23,890 nt of DNA, taken from the NCBI GenBank assembly GCA_002352135.1, contig DEHW01000044.1, forward strand, positions 5,479 to 29,368, written 5' to 3'. How positions within the stretch are numbered: position 1 is the first letter of the stretch; every line of letters begins with the position of its first letter. A program made the translations under genes and the position numbers. This document shows, piece after piece, positions 16,139-23,890 of this stretch. This stretch comes from Lysobacterales bacterium UBA2790. GTDB lineage: Bacteria; Pseudomonadota; Gammaproteobacteria; Xanthomonadales; Xanthomonadaceae. The notes below the pieces were generated by a model that had not been told where the DNA came from, did not search any database, and was given only the letters and a program-made list of their open reading frames with translations.

Positions 16139-17532
16139 CACACCATCCGCGCATTCGGCAACGCCAACAACTCGACCAGTACCGAATCCAATGCCTGAAG
16201 CAAGGTATTCACATCGGCTTCGGTCGTCGCCGGACAACACAGCGTCATGTTGTGGAAAGGGGTGATCAGCACGCCGCGATTGATCAGGGCAAGATGCAGG
16301 GACATTTGCAGGGGATCGTCGAACGCTGCTTCAGCTTCGGCCCCGTTACGCGGCGGTATGGCGCAAAACTGGAATTCGCAGCGCGCGCCCAGTTCGGTCA
16401 CCGACCAGGGCAAGGCGTGCTGCGCAATCACCCGTCGAAAGCCCGCCGCCAAGCGCGCTGCCAGCGGCAGCATGTGTGCGTAAGCCGCTTCGGTCATCAC
16501 TTCCTGCAGATTCACGCGCATGCAGTGCATGGCCAGCGCGTTGGCCGACAGGGTGGTGCCCATGCCGCTGTGCCCGTGCCCATGGCTGCTGTCGCGAATC
16601 GTCTGCTGCACGCCACGCATCGCTTCGGCCATCGGCGCGCTGATGCCAAACACACCGCAGGCCACACCACCGGCGACTGGCTTGCCCATCACGAAAAAGT
16701 CCGGTTGCAGATCCCAGAGCCGCGTGCAGCCACCGATGTCGGTGGAAATGGTGTGGGTTTCGTCGATAACCAGCAGCGCACCGTAGCGCCGCGTCAGTTC
16801 GCGCGCGGCCTGCAGAAAACCCGCCTCGGGCAGCACCATGCCGATATTGGTCATCGCCGGTTCGCACAACAATGCGCAGACATCCCCCTGCGCCAGCGCC
16901 GCTTCCAGCGCTGTCAGATCATTGAAGGGAACGGCTCGACTGTGCGACGACAGATCGTAAGCCTGCCCGACCAGACCGCTGCGATGCACCGTGCGGCCGT
17001 CTTGCCAGCGCACCATCACGTCGTCCACGGTGCCGTGATAGCAGCCATCGAACACCAGTAACGTCTTGCGCCCGGTGATCGCCCGTGCCCAGCGCAACAC
17101 ATAGCGATTGGCATCGGTCGCCGTCGCCGTCACTTGCCAGAAGGGCAGACCAAAACGCGCAGCCAGCAGCTCGCCACAGATCACCGCATCCTCACCCGGC
17201 AGCATCGTGGTCAGACCGCGCTCGGCCTGTTCGCGCAAGGCGCGCGCAATCGGTTCCGGCGAATGTCCGAACATCGCCCCGGTATCACCCAGGCAAAAAT
17301 CCACATAGCGATGCCTGTCGACATCCTCGAAACACGCGCCCTGCGCGCGCTCGACAAACAAGGGCACCGGCGTCGACCAATCCGCCATCCAGTGCATCGG
17401 CACACCACCGAACAAGTGGCCCTGAGCCCGCTGCGCCAACGCCACCGAACGCGGATGCGCCCGCAAGAACCGCTCGCGCTCAGCCCGCGCAAACAGCGCC
17501 ACCGCCTCGGCCGAAATCCCACTGCCCCCCAT
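16138..17532 (-). CDS. Class III PLP aminotransferase, GSAM-like
   Basis: The 464-residue PLP enzyme has the class III fold. It carries YHGTVDD at 165-171, DETHT at 257-261 (Asp257 for the PLP pyridine nitrogen) and the PLP-binding Lys284 in FFVMGKPVAGGV. The segment that reads TGSEA in ordinary members is TATATDANRYVLRWAR (135-150) here, which marks a subgroup near glutamate-1-semialdehyde aminomutase. It should move an amino group between an amine or amino acid and a keto acid, or within one molecule. A haem-pathway HemL role is unlikely given the altered motif and the neighbours. ATG 17532 has GGGGGCG upstream; the frame extends to 17604 without homology. It is the first gene of the minus-strand operon with the ligase and SDR, and diverges from the second SDR across 162 bp. 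Confidence 0.88.
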   Translation of the reverse strand: MGGSGISAEAVALFARAERERFLRAHPRSVALAQRAQGHLFGGVPMHWMADWSTPVPLFVERAQGACFEDVDRHRYVDFCLGDTGAMFGHSPEPIARALREQAERGLTTMLPGEDAVICGELLAARFGLPFWQVTATATDANRYVLRWARAITGRKTLLVFDGCYHGTVDDVMVRWQDGRTVHRSGLVGQAYDLSSHSRAVPFNDLTALEAALAQGDVCALLCEPAMTNIGMVLPEAGFLQAARELTRRYGALLVIDETHTISTDIGGCTRLWDLQPDFFVMGKPVAGGVACGVFGISAPMAEAMRGVQQTIRDSSHGHGHSGMGTTLSANALAMHCMRVNLQEVMTEAAYAHMLPLAARLAAGFRRVIAQHALPWSVTELGARCEFQFCAIPPRNGAEAEAAFDDPLQMSLHLALINRGVLITPFHNMTLCCPATTEADVNTLLQALDSVLVELLALPNARMV

Positions 17533-17662
17533 CGTCGCCCCCAAGAATGAATGCGTCGCGTGAGCGTGAATGCTGCTGGGCGGGGCGAACGATGTCAAAA
17601 CCACAGGGCCGCGTTAAGCAACTCGACCTCCGGCCAATTCCGCACCAGGCGACGACACGGCA

Positions 17663-17691
17663 AACTCCGCTCCGCTCGGACTGTCGGAGTT
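17663..17691 (+). promoter_or_regulatory. Inverted repeat covering the ribosome-binding site of the second SDR gene
   Basis: AACTCCG (17663-17669) and CGGAGTT (17685-17691) form a perfect 7-bp stem around a 15-nt loop. The right arm contains the GGAG that serves as ribosome-binding site for the ATG at 17695. In mRNA this would hide the site; in DNA it could be an operator in the divergent region. The rest of 17533-17694 shows no clear promoter. Confidence 0.35.
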
Positions 17692-17694
17692 GCC

Positions 17695-18480
17695 ATGCCT
17701 TCATCCACCCTTCAACCCCGCGTCGCGCTGATCAGTGGTTGTGGCAGCGCCGAGGGCATTGGCTTTGCCATCGCGCGACGCCTAGGGCGCGCAGGTTGTC
17801 GGCTGCTGATCACCGCGAGCAGTGCGCGGGTGCATGACCGCGTCGGCGAGTTGCGCGACTTGGGCTTTGACGCGCTGGGCGCCACGGCGGATTTGACCGA
17901 CGAGATGCAGGTGCAGGCCTTGTTTGCCTGGGCCAACGCGCAATGGGGCCGCGTGGATGTGCTGGTCAACAATGCGGGGATGGCGATGCAGGGCAGCCCC
18001 GAGCCGTTTGTCGAACTGGCCGACATGGACTTCACCACGTGGCAGCAGTCGATTGCGCGCAATCTGCATACCGCCTTTCTGCTGACCCGCGCGGTGCTGC
18101 CGGGCATGCGTGAACGTGGCTTCGGGCGCATCGTGCAGATCAGTTCAACCACCGGCACGCGCGGCAGCAATCGCGGCGAGGCCGGTTACAGCGCAGCCAA
18201 GGCGGCAATGCTCGGCATGAACATGAGCCTGGCGCTGGAAGTTGCCACACAGGGAATCACCGTCAACAGTGTGGCGCCGGGCTGGATTGCGACGGGCTCC
18301 AGCACGCCCGAGGAGCACGAGGCGGCGCGCTACACACCCATGCAGCGCGCAGGGCGGCCCGATGAAGTCGCCGCTGCGGTCGCCTTTCTCACGTCGGATG
18401 AAGCCAGCTATATCACCGGCGAGGTTCTGGTCGTCGACGGGGGCAACTGCCTGATCGAGAACAAGGCGCCGGCGCACTGA
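17695..18480 (+). CDS. SDR family oxidoreductase, FabG-like
   Basis: The 261-residue classical SDR has the cofactor segment SGCGSAEGIGFAIA from residue 14, NNAG at 92-95, Asn123, catalytic Ser150/Ser151, and Tyr165 with Lys169 in YSAAK. The C-terminal part VNSVAPGWIATG and SYITGEVLVVDGG is typical of FabG-like enzymes. It would use NAD(P)H to reduce a carbonyl or do the reverse. It is not a close copy of the SDR at 13822-14592, so the two probably act on different substrates or steps. GGAG lies 6 nt before ATG 17695; the open frame runs on upstream to 17551 without support. It diverges from the aminotransferase gene, which places it in the same cluster. A hairpin with a T-run follows its stop. 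Confidence 0.9.
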   Translation: MPSSTLQPRVALISGCGSAEGIGFAIARRLGRAGCRLLITASSARVHDRVGELRDLGFDALGATADLTDEMQVQALFAWANAQWGRVDVLVNNAGMAMQGSPEPFVELADMDFTTWQQSIARNLHTAFLLTRAVLPGMRERGFGRIVQISSTTGTRGSNRGEAGYSAAKAAMLGMNMSLALEVATQGITVNSVAPGWIATGSSTPEEHEAARYTPMQRAGRPDEVAAAVAFLTSDEASYITGEVLVVDGGNCLIENKAPAH

Positions 18481-18482
18481 CT

Positions 18483-18534
18483 ATCCAGAGCACATAGAAC
18501 ACCGGCGCCACAGCGCGCCGGTCTGCTGGATTTT
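18483..18534 (+). terminator. Probable intrinsic terminator after the second SDR gene
   Basis: ACCGGCGC (18501-18508) pairs perfectly with GCGCCGGT (18515-18522) around a 6-nt loop. Outside it ATCCAG (18483-18488) pairs with CTGGAT (18526-18531), followed by TTT. The short T-run makes it a moderate terminator candidate that would separate the SDR gene from the permease gene. Confidence 0.5.
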
Positions 18535-18583
18535 CTGCGTCCGAGCTGGCATAGATGGCGCCCCTGTCTCTCGCGCCTTTTCG

Positions 18584-19333
18584 ATGGACCTGAGTAACGA
18601 GTTCTATGTGTTCGTTGCGGTGGGTCTGCTTGCCCAGTTGGTCGACGGTGCGCTCGGGATGGCCTTTGGATTGCTGTCATCCAGCATTCTGGCAACCACC
18701 GGACTACCGCCCGCCATCGTCAGTGCCAGCGTGCATGCGGCGGAAATGGTCACGACTGGCGTTTCCGGCGCTTCCCACCTGGCGATGCACAACGTTGATC
18801 GCCGCTTGTTTCTGCGTCTGGCCATTCCCGGTGTGGTCGGCGGGGTGCTCGGCGCTTATGTGCTGACCTCGCTTCCCGGCGAACTGGTTCGCCCCGTGGT
18901 GTCGTTGTACCTGTTGGCGCTTGGCGGGCTGATCCTGTGGCGTGCTGCGCGCCAGCGCTCGCGTCAATTCCCGTCCGAGCGGGTACCAGCCCTCGGCTTC
19001 GTTTCGGGCGTCCTGGATGCGATAGGCGGCGGCGGTTGGGGACCGCTGGCAACCTCGACGTTGCTCGCTGGAGGCGGCGAGGTTCGCCAGACGATCGGCA
19101 GCGTGAATGCTGCCGAGTTCGTGGTGACGGTGGCCATCTCGATCAGCTTTTTCGGCACGATCGGCACGGAGCATCTCGACATCGTGCTCGGCCTGATGCT
19201 CGGCGGTGTGCTCGCCTCGCCGTTGGCTGCCGTCCTGGTGAAACGTGCCCCCGAACGCTGGGTGCTGGTCGCGGTTGGCCTGCTGGTATCGGGCATCAGC
19301 GCTTGGCAACTCGCCCGCTGGTGGCTGGTCTGA
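18584..19333 (+). CDS. TauE/SafE family (TSUP) membrane permease
   Basis: The 249-residue protein is almost wholly hydrophobic, with about eight membrane helices in two halves. Glycine-rich repeats at matching places are typical of the TauE/SafE family: LVDGALGMAFGLLSSSIL near residue 19 and VLDAIGGGGWGPLATSTLLA near 144. Family members move small anions such as sulfite, sulfonates or sulfoacetate across the inner membrane; the substrate here cannot be read from sequence. Its start is 103 bp after the SDR gene with a likely terminator between, so it probably has its own promoter. No strong ribosome-binding site precedes ATG 18584. Whether it belongs to the amine-type cluster is open. Confidence 0.88.
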   Translation: MDLSNEFYVFVAVGLLAQLVDGALGMAFGLLSSSILATTGLPPAIVSASVHAAEMVTTGVSGASHLAMHNVDRRLFLRLAIPGVVGGVLGAYVLTSLPGELVRPVVSLYLLALGGLILWRAARQRSRQFPSERVPALGFVSGVLDAIGGGGWGPLATSTLLAGGGEVRQTIGSVNAAEFVVTVAISISFFGTIGTEHLDIVLGLMLGGVLASPLAAVLVKRAPERWVLVAVGLLVSGISAWQLARWWLV

Positions 19334-19377
19334 TTGGGGATTTTGTCGAGCGGCGTCGCACTTGCCGGTGATAGGAA

Positions 19378-19408
19378 ACTGCGGCCCTTGCCCTCACGAG
19401 CCCGCAGT
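19378..19408 (+). terminator. Possible terminator hairpin after the permease gene
   Basis: ACTGCGG (19378-19384) and CCGCAGT (19402-19408) form a perfect 7-bp stem with a 17-nt loop, 45 nt after the stop of the permease gene. No T-run follows, so an intrinsic terminator role is uncertain. Confidence 0.28.
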
Positions 19409-19461
19409 AGCAAACTGCGACACCTGACGCGCAACGTCACCTTTGTTCACGTCACGCCCAC

Positions 19462-19477
19462 ATCAGCGAAAGCTGAT
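19462..19477 (+). other. Hairpin with GAAA tetraloop
   Basis: ATCAGC and GCTGAT enclose GAAA, giving a 6-bp stem with a GNRA tetraloop, a shape that is especially stable in RNA when read on the + strand. It has no assigned function; it may belong to a transcript leading into mnmG. Confidence 0.4.
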
Positions 19478-19559
19478 CGATTTCAGAGCTATCGGTACCC
19501 GGAGTCCGGTGTCCTGGATTCCCCCCTGTTCCATTCCACCGCCGGGTGCCGACCTCTCT

Positions 19560-19597
19560 GTGGAGCCTGAGGCTCCACGCCGACCGCACTGTCGGCG
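19560..19597. repeat. Two adjoining perfect hairpins
   Basis: GTGGAGCC-TGA-GGCTCCAC (19560-19578) has an 8-bp stem and a 3-nt loop. It is directly followed, sharing C19578, by CGCCGAC-CGCACT-GTCGGCG (19578-19597) with a 7-bp stem and a 6-nt loop. No T-tract follows on the + strand. The pair could be a REP-like intergenic element or part of a structured RNA. Confidence 0.5.
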
Positions 19598-19737
19598 AGC
19601 TGCTTCCCTCACGCGCACCGACCGGCCCCTGTTCCAATTTCCGGTCAGCGCAAGCGCCTGTCGCGCAAGGTGCGTAAACTTTTCAGCACATTTCGTGCCA
19701 TTGTCGGTTGCCCCTGTGCGCCCGCTGAGAGTCTGTG

Positions 19738-21624
<1,887 letters not shown>

Positions 21625-21631
21625 TGCGCGT

Positions 21632-21646
21632 GGGCACGCAGTGCCC
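21632..21646 (+). terminator. Weak hairpin just after mnmG
   Basis: GGGCAC and GTGCCC pair around a 3-nt loop (6 bp), starting 7 nt after the mnmG stop. No T-tract follows; a weak terminator or mRNA 3'-end hairpin at best. Confidence 0.25.
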
Positions 21647-21688
21647 CACCCCTCAATCTGAGTCCAGTCCAGCCCAGACCACACGGCC

Positions 21689-21710
21689 ATGACCAATGGC
21701 CCTTGGTCAT
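21689..21710. terminator. Hairpin between mnmG and the peptidase gene
   Basis: ATGACCAA (21689-21696) and TTGGTCAT (21703-21710) form a perfect 8-bp stem around TGGCCC, followed by TTG. The stem is AT/GC mixed and the T-run is short. It lies 64 nt after the mnmG stop and 48 nt before the peptidase ATG, so it may be a terminator for mnmG or an operator for the peptidase gene. Confidence 0.35.
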
Positions 21711-21758
21711 TTGATCGGAGAAGCCGCACGGTCGTGGCTCTGGCCCAAGGAGCACACC

Positions 21759-23890
21759 ATGCGTCGTTCGTTTTCTTTCGCCGTCATCGCGCTGACGCTT
21801 TGCCTCGCGCTTCCCGGTCTGCACGCCAGTGAGAACACGCCAACGGCGTCTCCGTTGAGCCTGCCTATCTCCGGCAACCCCTTGCTTCAGGTCTGGGATG
21901 CACCCTTCGGCGCGCCGCCCTTCGATCAGATCGACGCGATGCATTTTGAACCGGCGCTGGAAGAAGCCATGCGACGGCAACAAGCAGACTTGCAACGCAT
22001 TCGCGAGCTGACCGACAAACCGACTTTTTCCAACACCATTGAAGCGCTTGAACGCGCTGGCGCGGATTTGCGTCGTATCGCGCCGGTTTTCATGAACCTC
22101 TACAGCGCGAATTCCACACCGGAGCTACAGAAGCTCGGCGGAACGTTGCTGCCCAGGCTGATGAGCAATCAGGCGGCGCTGTTTGTCGACAGCCGCCTGT
22201 TTTCCCGCGTAAAGCCGATCTATCTGCAGCGCGACATGCTTGGCCTGAATGACGAGCAAAAGCGCGTGGTCGAGCGCTACTACACGCAGTTCGTACGCGG
22301 AGGCGCCGCGCTGGAGGGCGAGGACCGCGCACGTTTCAAGTCCAACCTGGATCAACTGGCGCAGTTGGCGGTGCAGTTCAACCAGAACCTGCTCAGCGAA
22401 ACCAACCGGTACCTCTTGTTGATCGCGGATGCCGAAGAACTGGCTGGATTGCCCGAGGATGTCGTTGCCGCCGCCGCAGCGACCGCCACGGCGCGCGGCA
22501 AGGACGGTCAATGGGCTTTTACCCTGCAAACACCGAGTCGTGTTCCGTTCCTTACGTATGCGCGCAATCGCTCGCTACGAGAAACCTTGTTCAAGGCTTA
22601 CATCGCCCGCGGCAACAACGGCAACAATGCCGATAACAACGCCATCATCCGCGAGACCGTCCGTCTGCGTGCCGAGAACGCCCAGTTGTTGGGTCATGCC
22701 ACCTTTGCCCACTTCACGCTGACCGAGAACATGGCCAAGACGCCGGACAACGTCGGCGATCTGCTGATGAAACTCTGGATACCCGCACTCGATAACGCCA
22801 AACGCGAACGCGACGCCCTGCAGCAGGTCGCCGACGCCGAGGGTGACACGCTGCAAATCGCCGCATGGGACTGGTGGTACTACAGCGAGAAGCTGCGCCA
22901 GCAGCGCTATGCGATCGACGAGTCGGCACTGAAGGCCTACTTTCCGATGCCCGCCGTGCGCGCCGGCGCATTTGACGTCGCCAACCGCCTATGGGGTTTG
23001 AGCTTCAGTCCGCGCAAAGACATTCCTGTGTACCACCCGGATGTCGAAGTCTTCGAGGTCCGCACTGCCGATGGCAATCACCTTGGACTGCTCTATACCG
23101 ACTATTACGTGCGCGATAGCAAGCGTCCCGGCGCCTGGGCCAGCCCGTATCGTTTACAAAGCGCACTGGACGGCCCAAGCACGCCCATCATCGTCAATGT
23201 CTGCAACTTCGCGCGTCCGAATGGCGAAACGCCCTCGCTGCTCAGCTTCGACGAAGTAACCACCCTGTTCCACGAGTTTGGCCACGCCCTGCACGGACTG
23301 ATGTCCAATGTCACTTACCCCAGCGTCGGCGGCACTCAGGTGCCACGCGATTTCGTGGAGTTCCCATCCCAGGTCATGGAGAACTGGGCAGCGCAGCGCG
23401 AAGTGCTGCAGCGCTTCGCACGCCACTATCAGACGGGCGAGGCGATCAGCAGCGAGTGGCTGGACAAGCTCGACGCGGCGGCGCGCTTCAACCAGGGATT
23501 TGCCGCTACCGAGTATCTGGCCGCCGCCCTGCTGGACATGCGTTACCACACCCTCAGTGAACCTGGCGATCTGGATCCTCAAGCCTTCGAAAAGAACACC
23601 CTGCGCGAGCTCGGCCTGATCGACGAGATCGCCCCGCGCTACACCTCGACCAATTTCGGTCATGTCTTCGGTGGCGGCTATGCCTCGGGCTACTACGCCT
23701 ACATCTGGGCCGAGGTACTTGATGCCGACGGCTTCGACGCCTTCCGCCAGACCGGCCTGTTTGACCAAGCCACGGCGACCAAGCTACGCGACGAGATCTT
23801 TTCGCGAGGCGGCAGCGTCGATCCGATGACCGCCTATCGACGTTTTCGCGGTGGCGAACCCAGTGTCGATGCGCTTCTGGAAAAGCGTGG
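21759..23890 (+). CDS. dcp: Secreted M3-family peptidyl-dipeptidase (Dcp-like), 3' end cut by window
   Basis: The frame starts at ATG 21759, 6 nt after a perfect AAGGAG, and is open to the window edge (710 full codons). It begins with a signal peptide, MRRSFSFAVIALTLCLALPG then LHA, with no lipobox Cys, so the mature enzyme should be periplasmic or exported. The body matches peptidyl-dipeptidase Dcp: NPLLQVWDAPFGAPPFDQI, then LYTDYYVRDSKRPGAW. The zinc site is HEFGH at 505-509 with the third ligand Glu534 (DFVEFPSQ), and the family segment GGGYASGYYAYIWAEVL follows. M3 dipeptidyl carboxypeptidases remove dipeptides from the C-terminus of peptides. The last residues, FRGGEPSVDALLEKRG, align with the end of E. 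coli Dcp (FRGREPQIEPLL), so only a few codons and the stop are missing. Confidence 0.93.
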   Translation, partial: MRRSFSFAVIALTLCLALPGLHASENTPTASPLSLPISGNPLLQVWDAPFGAPPFDQIDAMHFEPALEEAMRRQQADLQRIRELTDKPTFSNTIEALERAGADLRRIAPVFMNLYSANSTPELQKLGGTLLPRLMSNQAALFVDSRLFSRVKPIYLQRDMLGLNDEQKRVVERYYTQFVRGGAALEGEDRARFKSNLDQLAQLAVQFNQNLLSETNRYLLLIADAEELAGLPEDVVAAAAATATARGKDGQWAFTLQTPSRVPFLTYARNRSLRETLFKAYIARGNNGNNADNNAIIRETVRLRAENAQLLGHATFAHFTLTENMAKTPDNVGDLLMKLWIPALDNAKRERDALQQVADAEGDTLQIAAWDWWYYSEKLRQQRYAIDESALKAYFPMPAVRAGAFDVANRLWGLSFSPRKDIPVYHPDVEVFEVRTADGNHLGLLYTDYYVRDSKRPGAWASPYRLQSALDGPSTPIIVNVCNFARPNGETPSLLSFDEVTTLFHEFGHALHGLMSNVTYPSVGGTQVPRDFVEFPSQVMENWAAQREVLQRFARHYQTGEAISSEWLDKLDAAARFNQGFAATEYLAAALLDMRYHTLSEPGDLDPQAFEKNTLRELGLIDEIAPRYTSTNFGHVFGGGYASGYYAYIWAEVLDADGFDAFRQTGLFDQATATKLRDEIFSRGGSVDPMTAYRRFRGGEPSVDALLEKR

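Larger units (their letters stand above)
19334..19737. other. 404-bp gene-free region upstream of mnmG, rich in hairpins
   Basis: No credible gene lies here; open frames are short and unlike known proteins. It holds a 7-bp stem with a 17-nt loop (19378-19408), a GNRA-capped hairpin (19462-19477), and two adjoining perfect hairpins (19560-19597). AAACTGCG occurs twice, at 19376-19383 and 19412-19419. TAAACT at 19675-19680 is a possible -10 box for mnmG but lacks a -35 box. The region could contain a leader, a degenerate intergenic repeat or a small RNA. Confidence 0.6.

Noticed and set aside
14861..16198. 445-codon + strand open frame opposite the PuuA-like ligase
   Set aside because: It is antisense to a gene with clear homology, shows no domain, and long antisense frames are common at this GC content.
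13822..18480. Complete Puu putrescine pathway
   Set aside because: Only a PuuA-like ligase and an aminotransferase are present; no PuuB-, PuuC- or PuuD-type gene is found, and the aminotransferase is GSAM-like rather than PuuE-like.

Overview
The window is a 23.9 kb stretch of GC-rich chromosomal DNA from a gammaproteobacterium. The order folC - dedD (SPOR) - cvpA - purF is a classic gammaproteobacterial arrangement. Together with the codon bias and the mix of other genes (rapA, tdh, mnmG, a secreted Dcp-type peptidase), it suggests a member of the Xanthomonadales/Lysobacterales, but genus and species cannot be read from the sequence. I see no rRNA, tRNA, CRISPR array, insertion sequence, phage gene or plasmid function.

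Left part (1-6340): the 5' end of rapA leaves the window leftwards. Divergent from it is a pair made of a transmembrane Ser/Thr protein kinase, with a periplasmic formylglycine-generating-enzyme-like (FGE-like) domain, and a tail-anchored FHA protein. This looks like a membrane phospho-signalling module. Convergent to the pair are a secreted protein of unknown function and tdh (threonine 3-dehydrogenase), whose reading frames overlap slightly.

Middle part (6341-13815), all on the + strand: a TPR/GT41 (O-GlcNAc-transferase-like) protein, then folC, a SPOR-domain protein with two SPOR repeats, cvpA, purF, and a DUF455 ferritin-like protein starting 4 nt after purF. This is folate and purine housekeeping with an envelope/division protein in between. 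The GT41 gene sits where accD is usually found upstream of folC.

Right-middle part (13822-19333): a metabolic cluster. On the - strand an aminotransferase (class III, GSAM-like), a PuuA-like glutamine-synthetase-family ligase and an SDR oxidoreductase are transcribed in that order. On the + strand a second SDR diverges from the aminotransferase and is followed by a TauE/SafE-type permease. The gene set suggests metabolism of an amine or amino-compound through a gamma-glutamyl or transamination step, but no substrate can be named. This cluster, including a 31-codon ORF coupled to the aminotransferase stop codon, is the most plausible poorly described system in the window.

Right end (19334-23890): a 404-bp gene-free stretch with several perfect hairpins, then mnmG (tRNA wobble-uridine modification) and a secreted M3-family peptidyl-dipeptidase that runs off the right edge a few codons before its expected stop.
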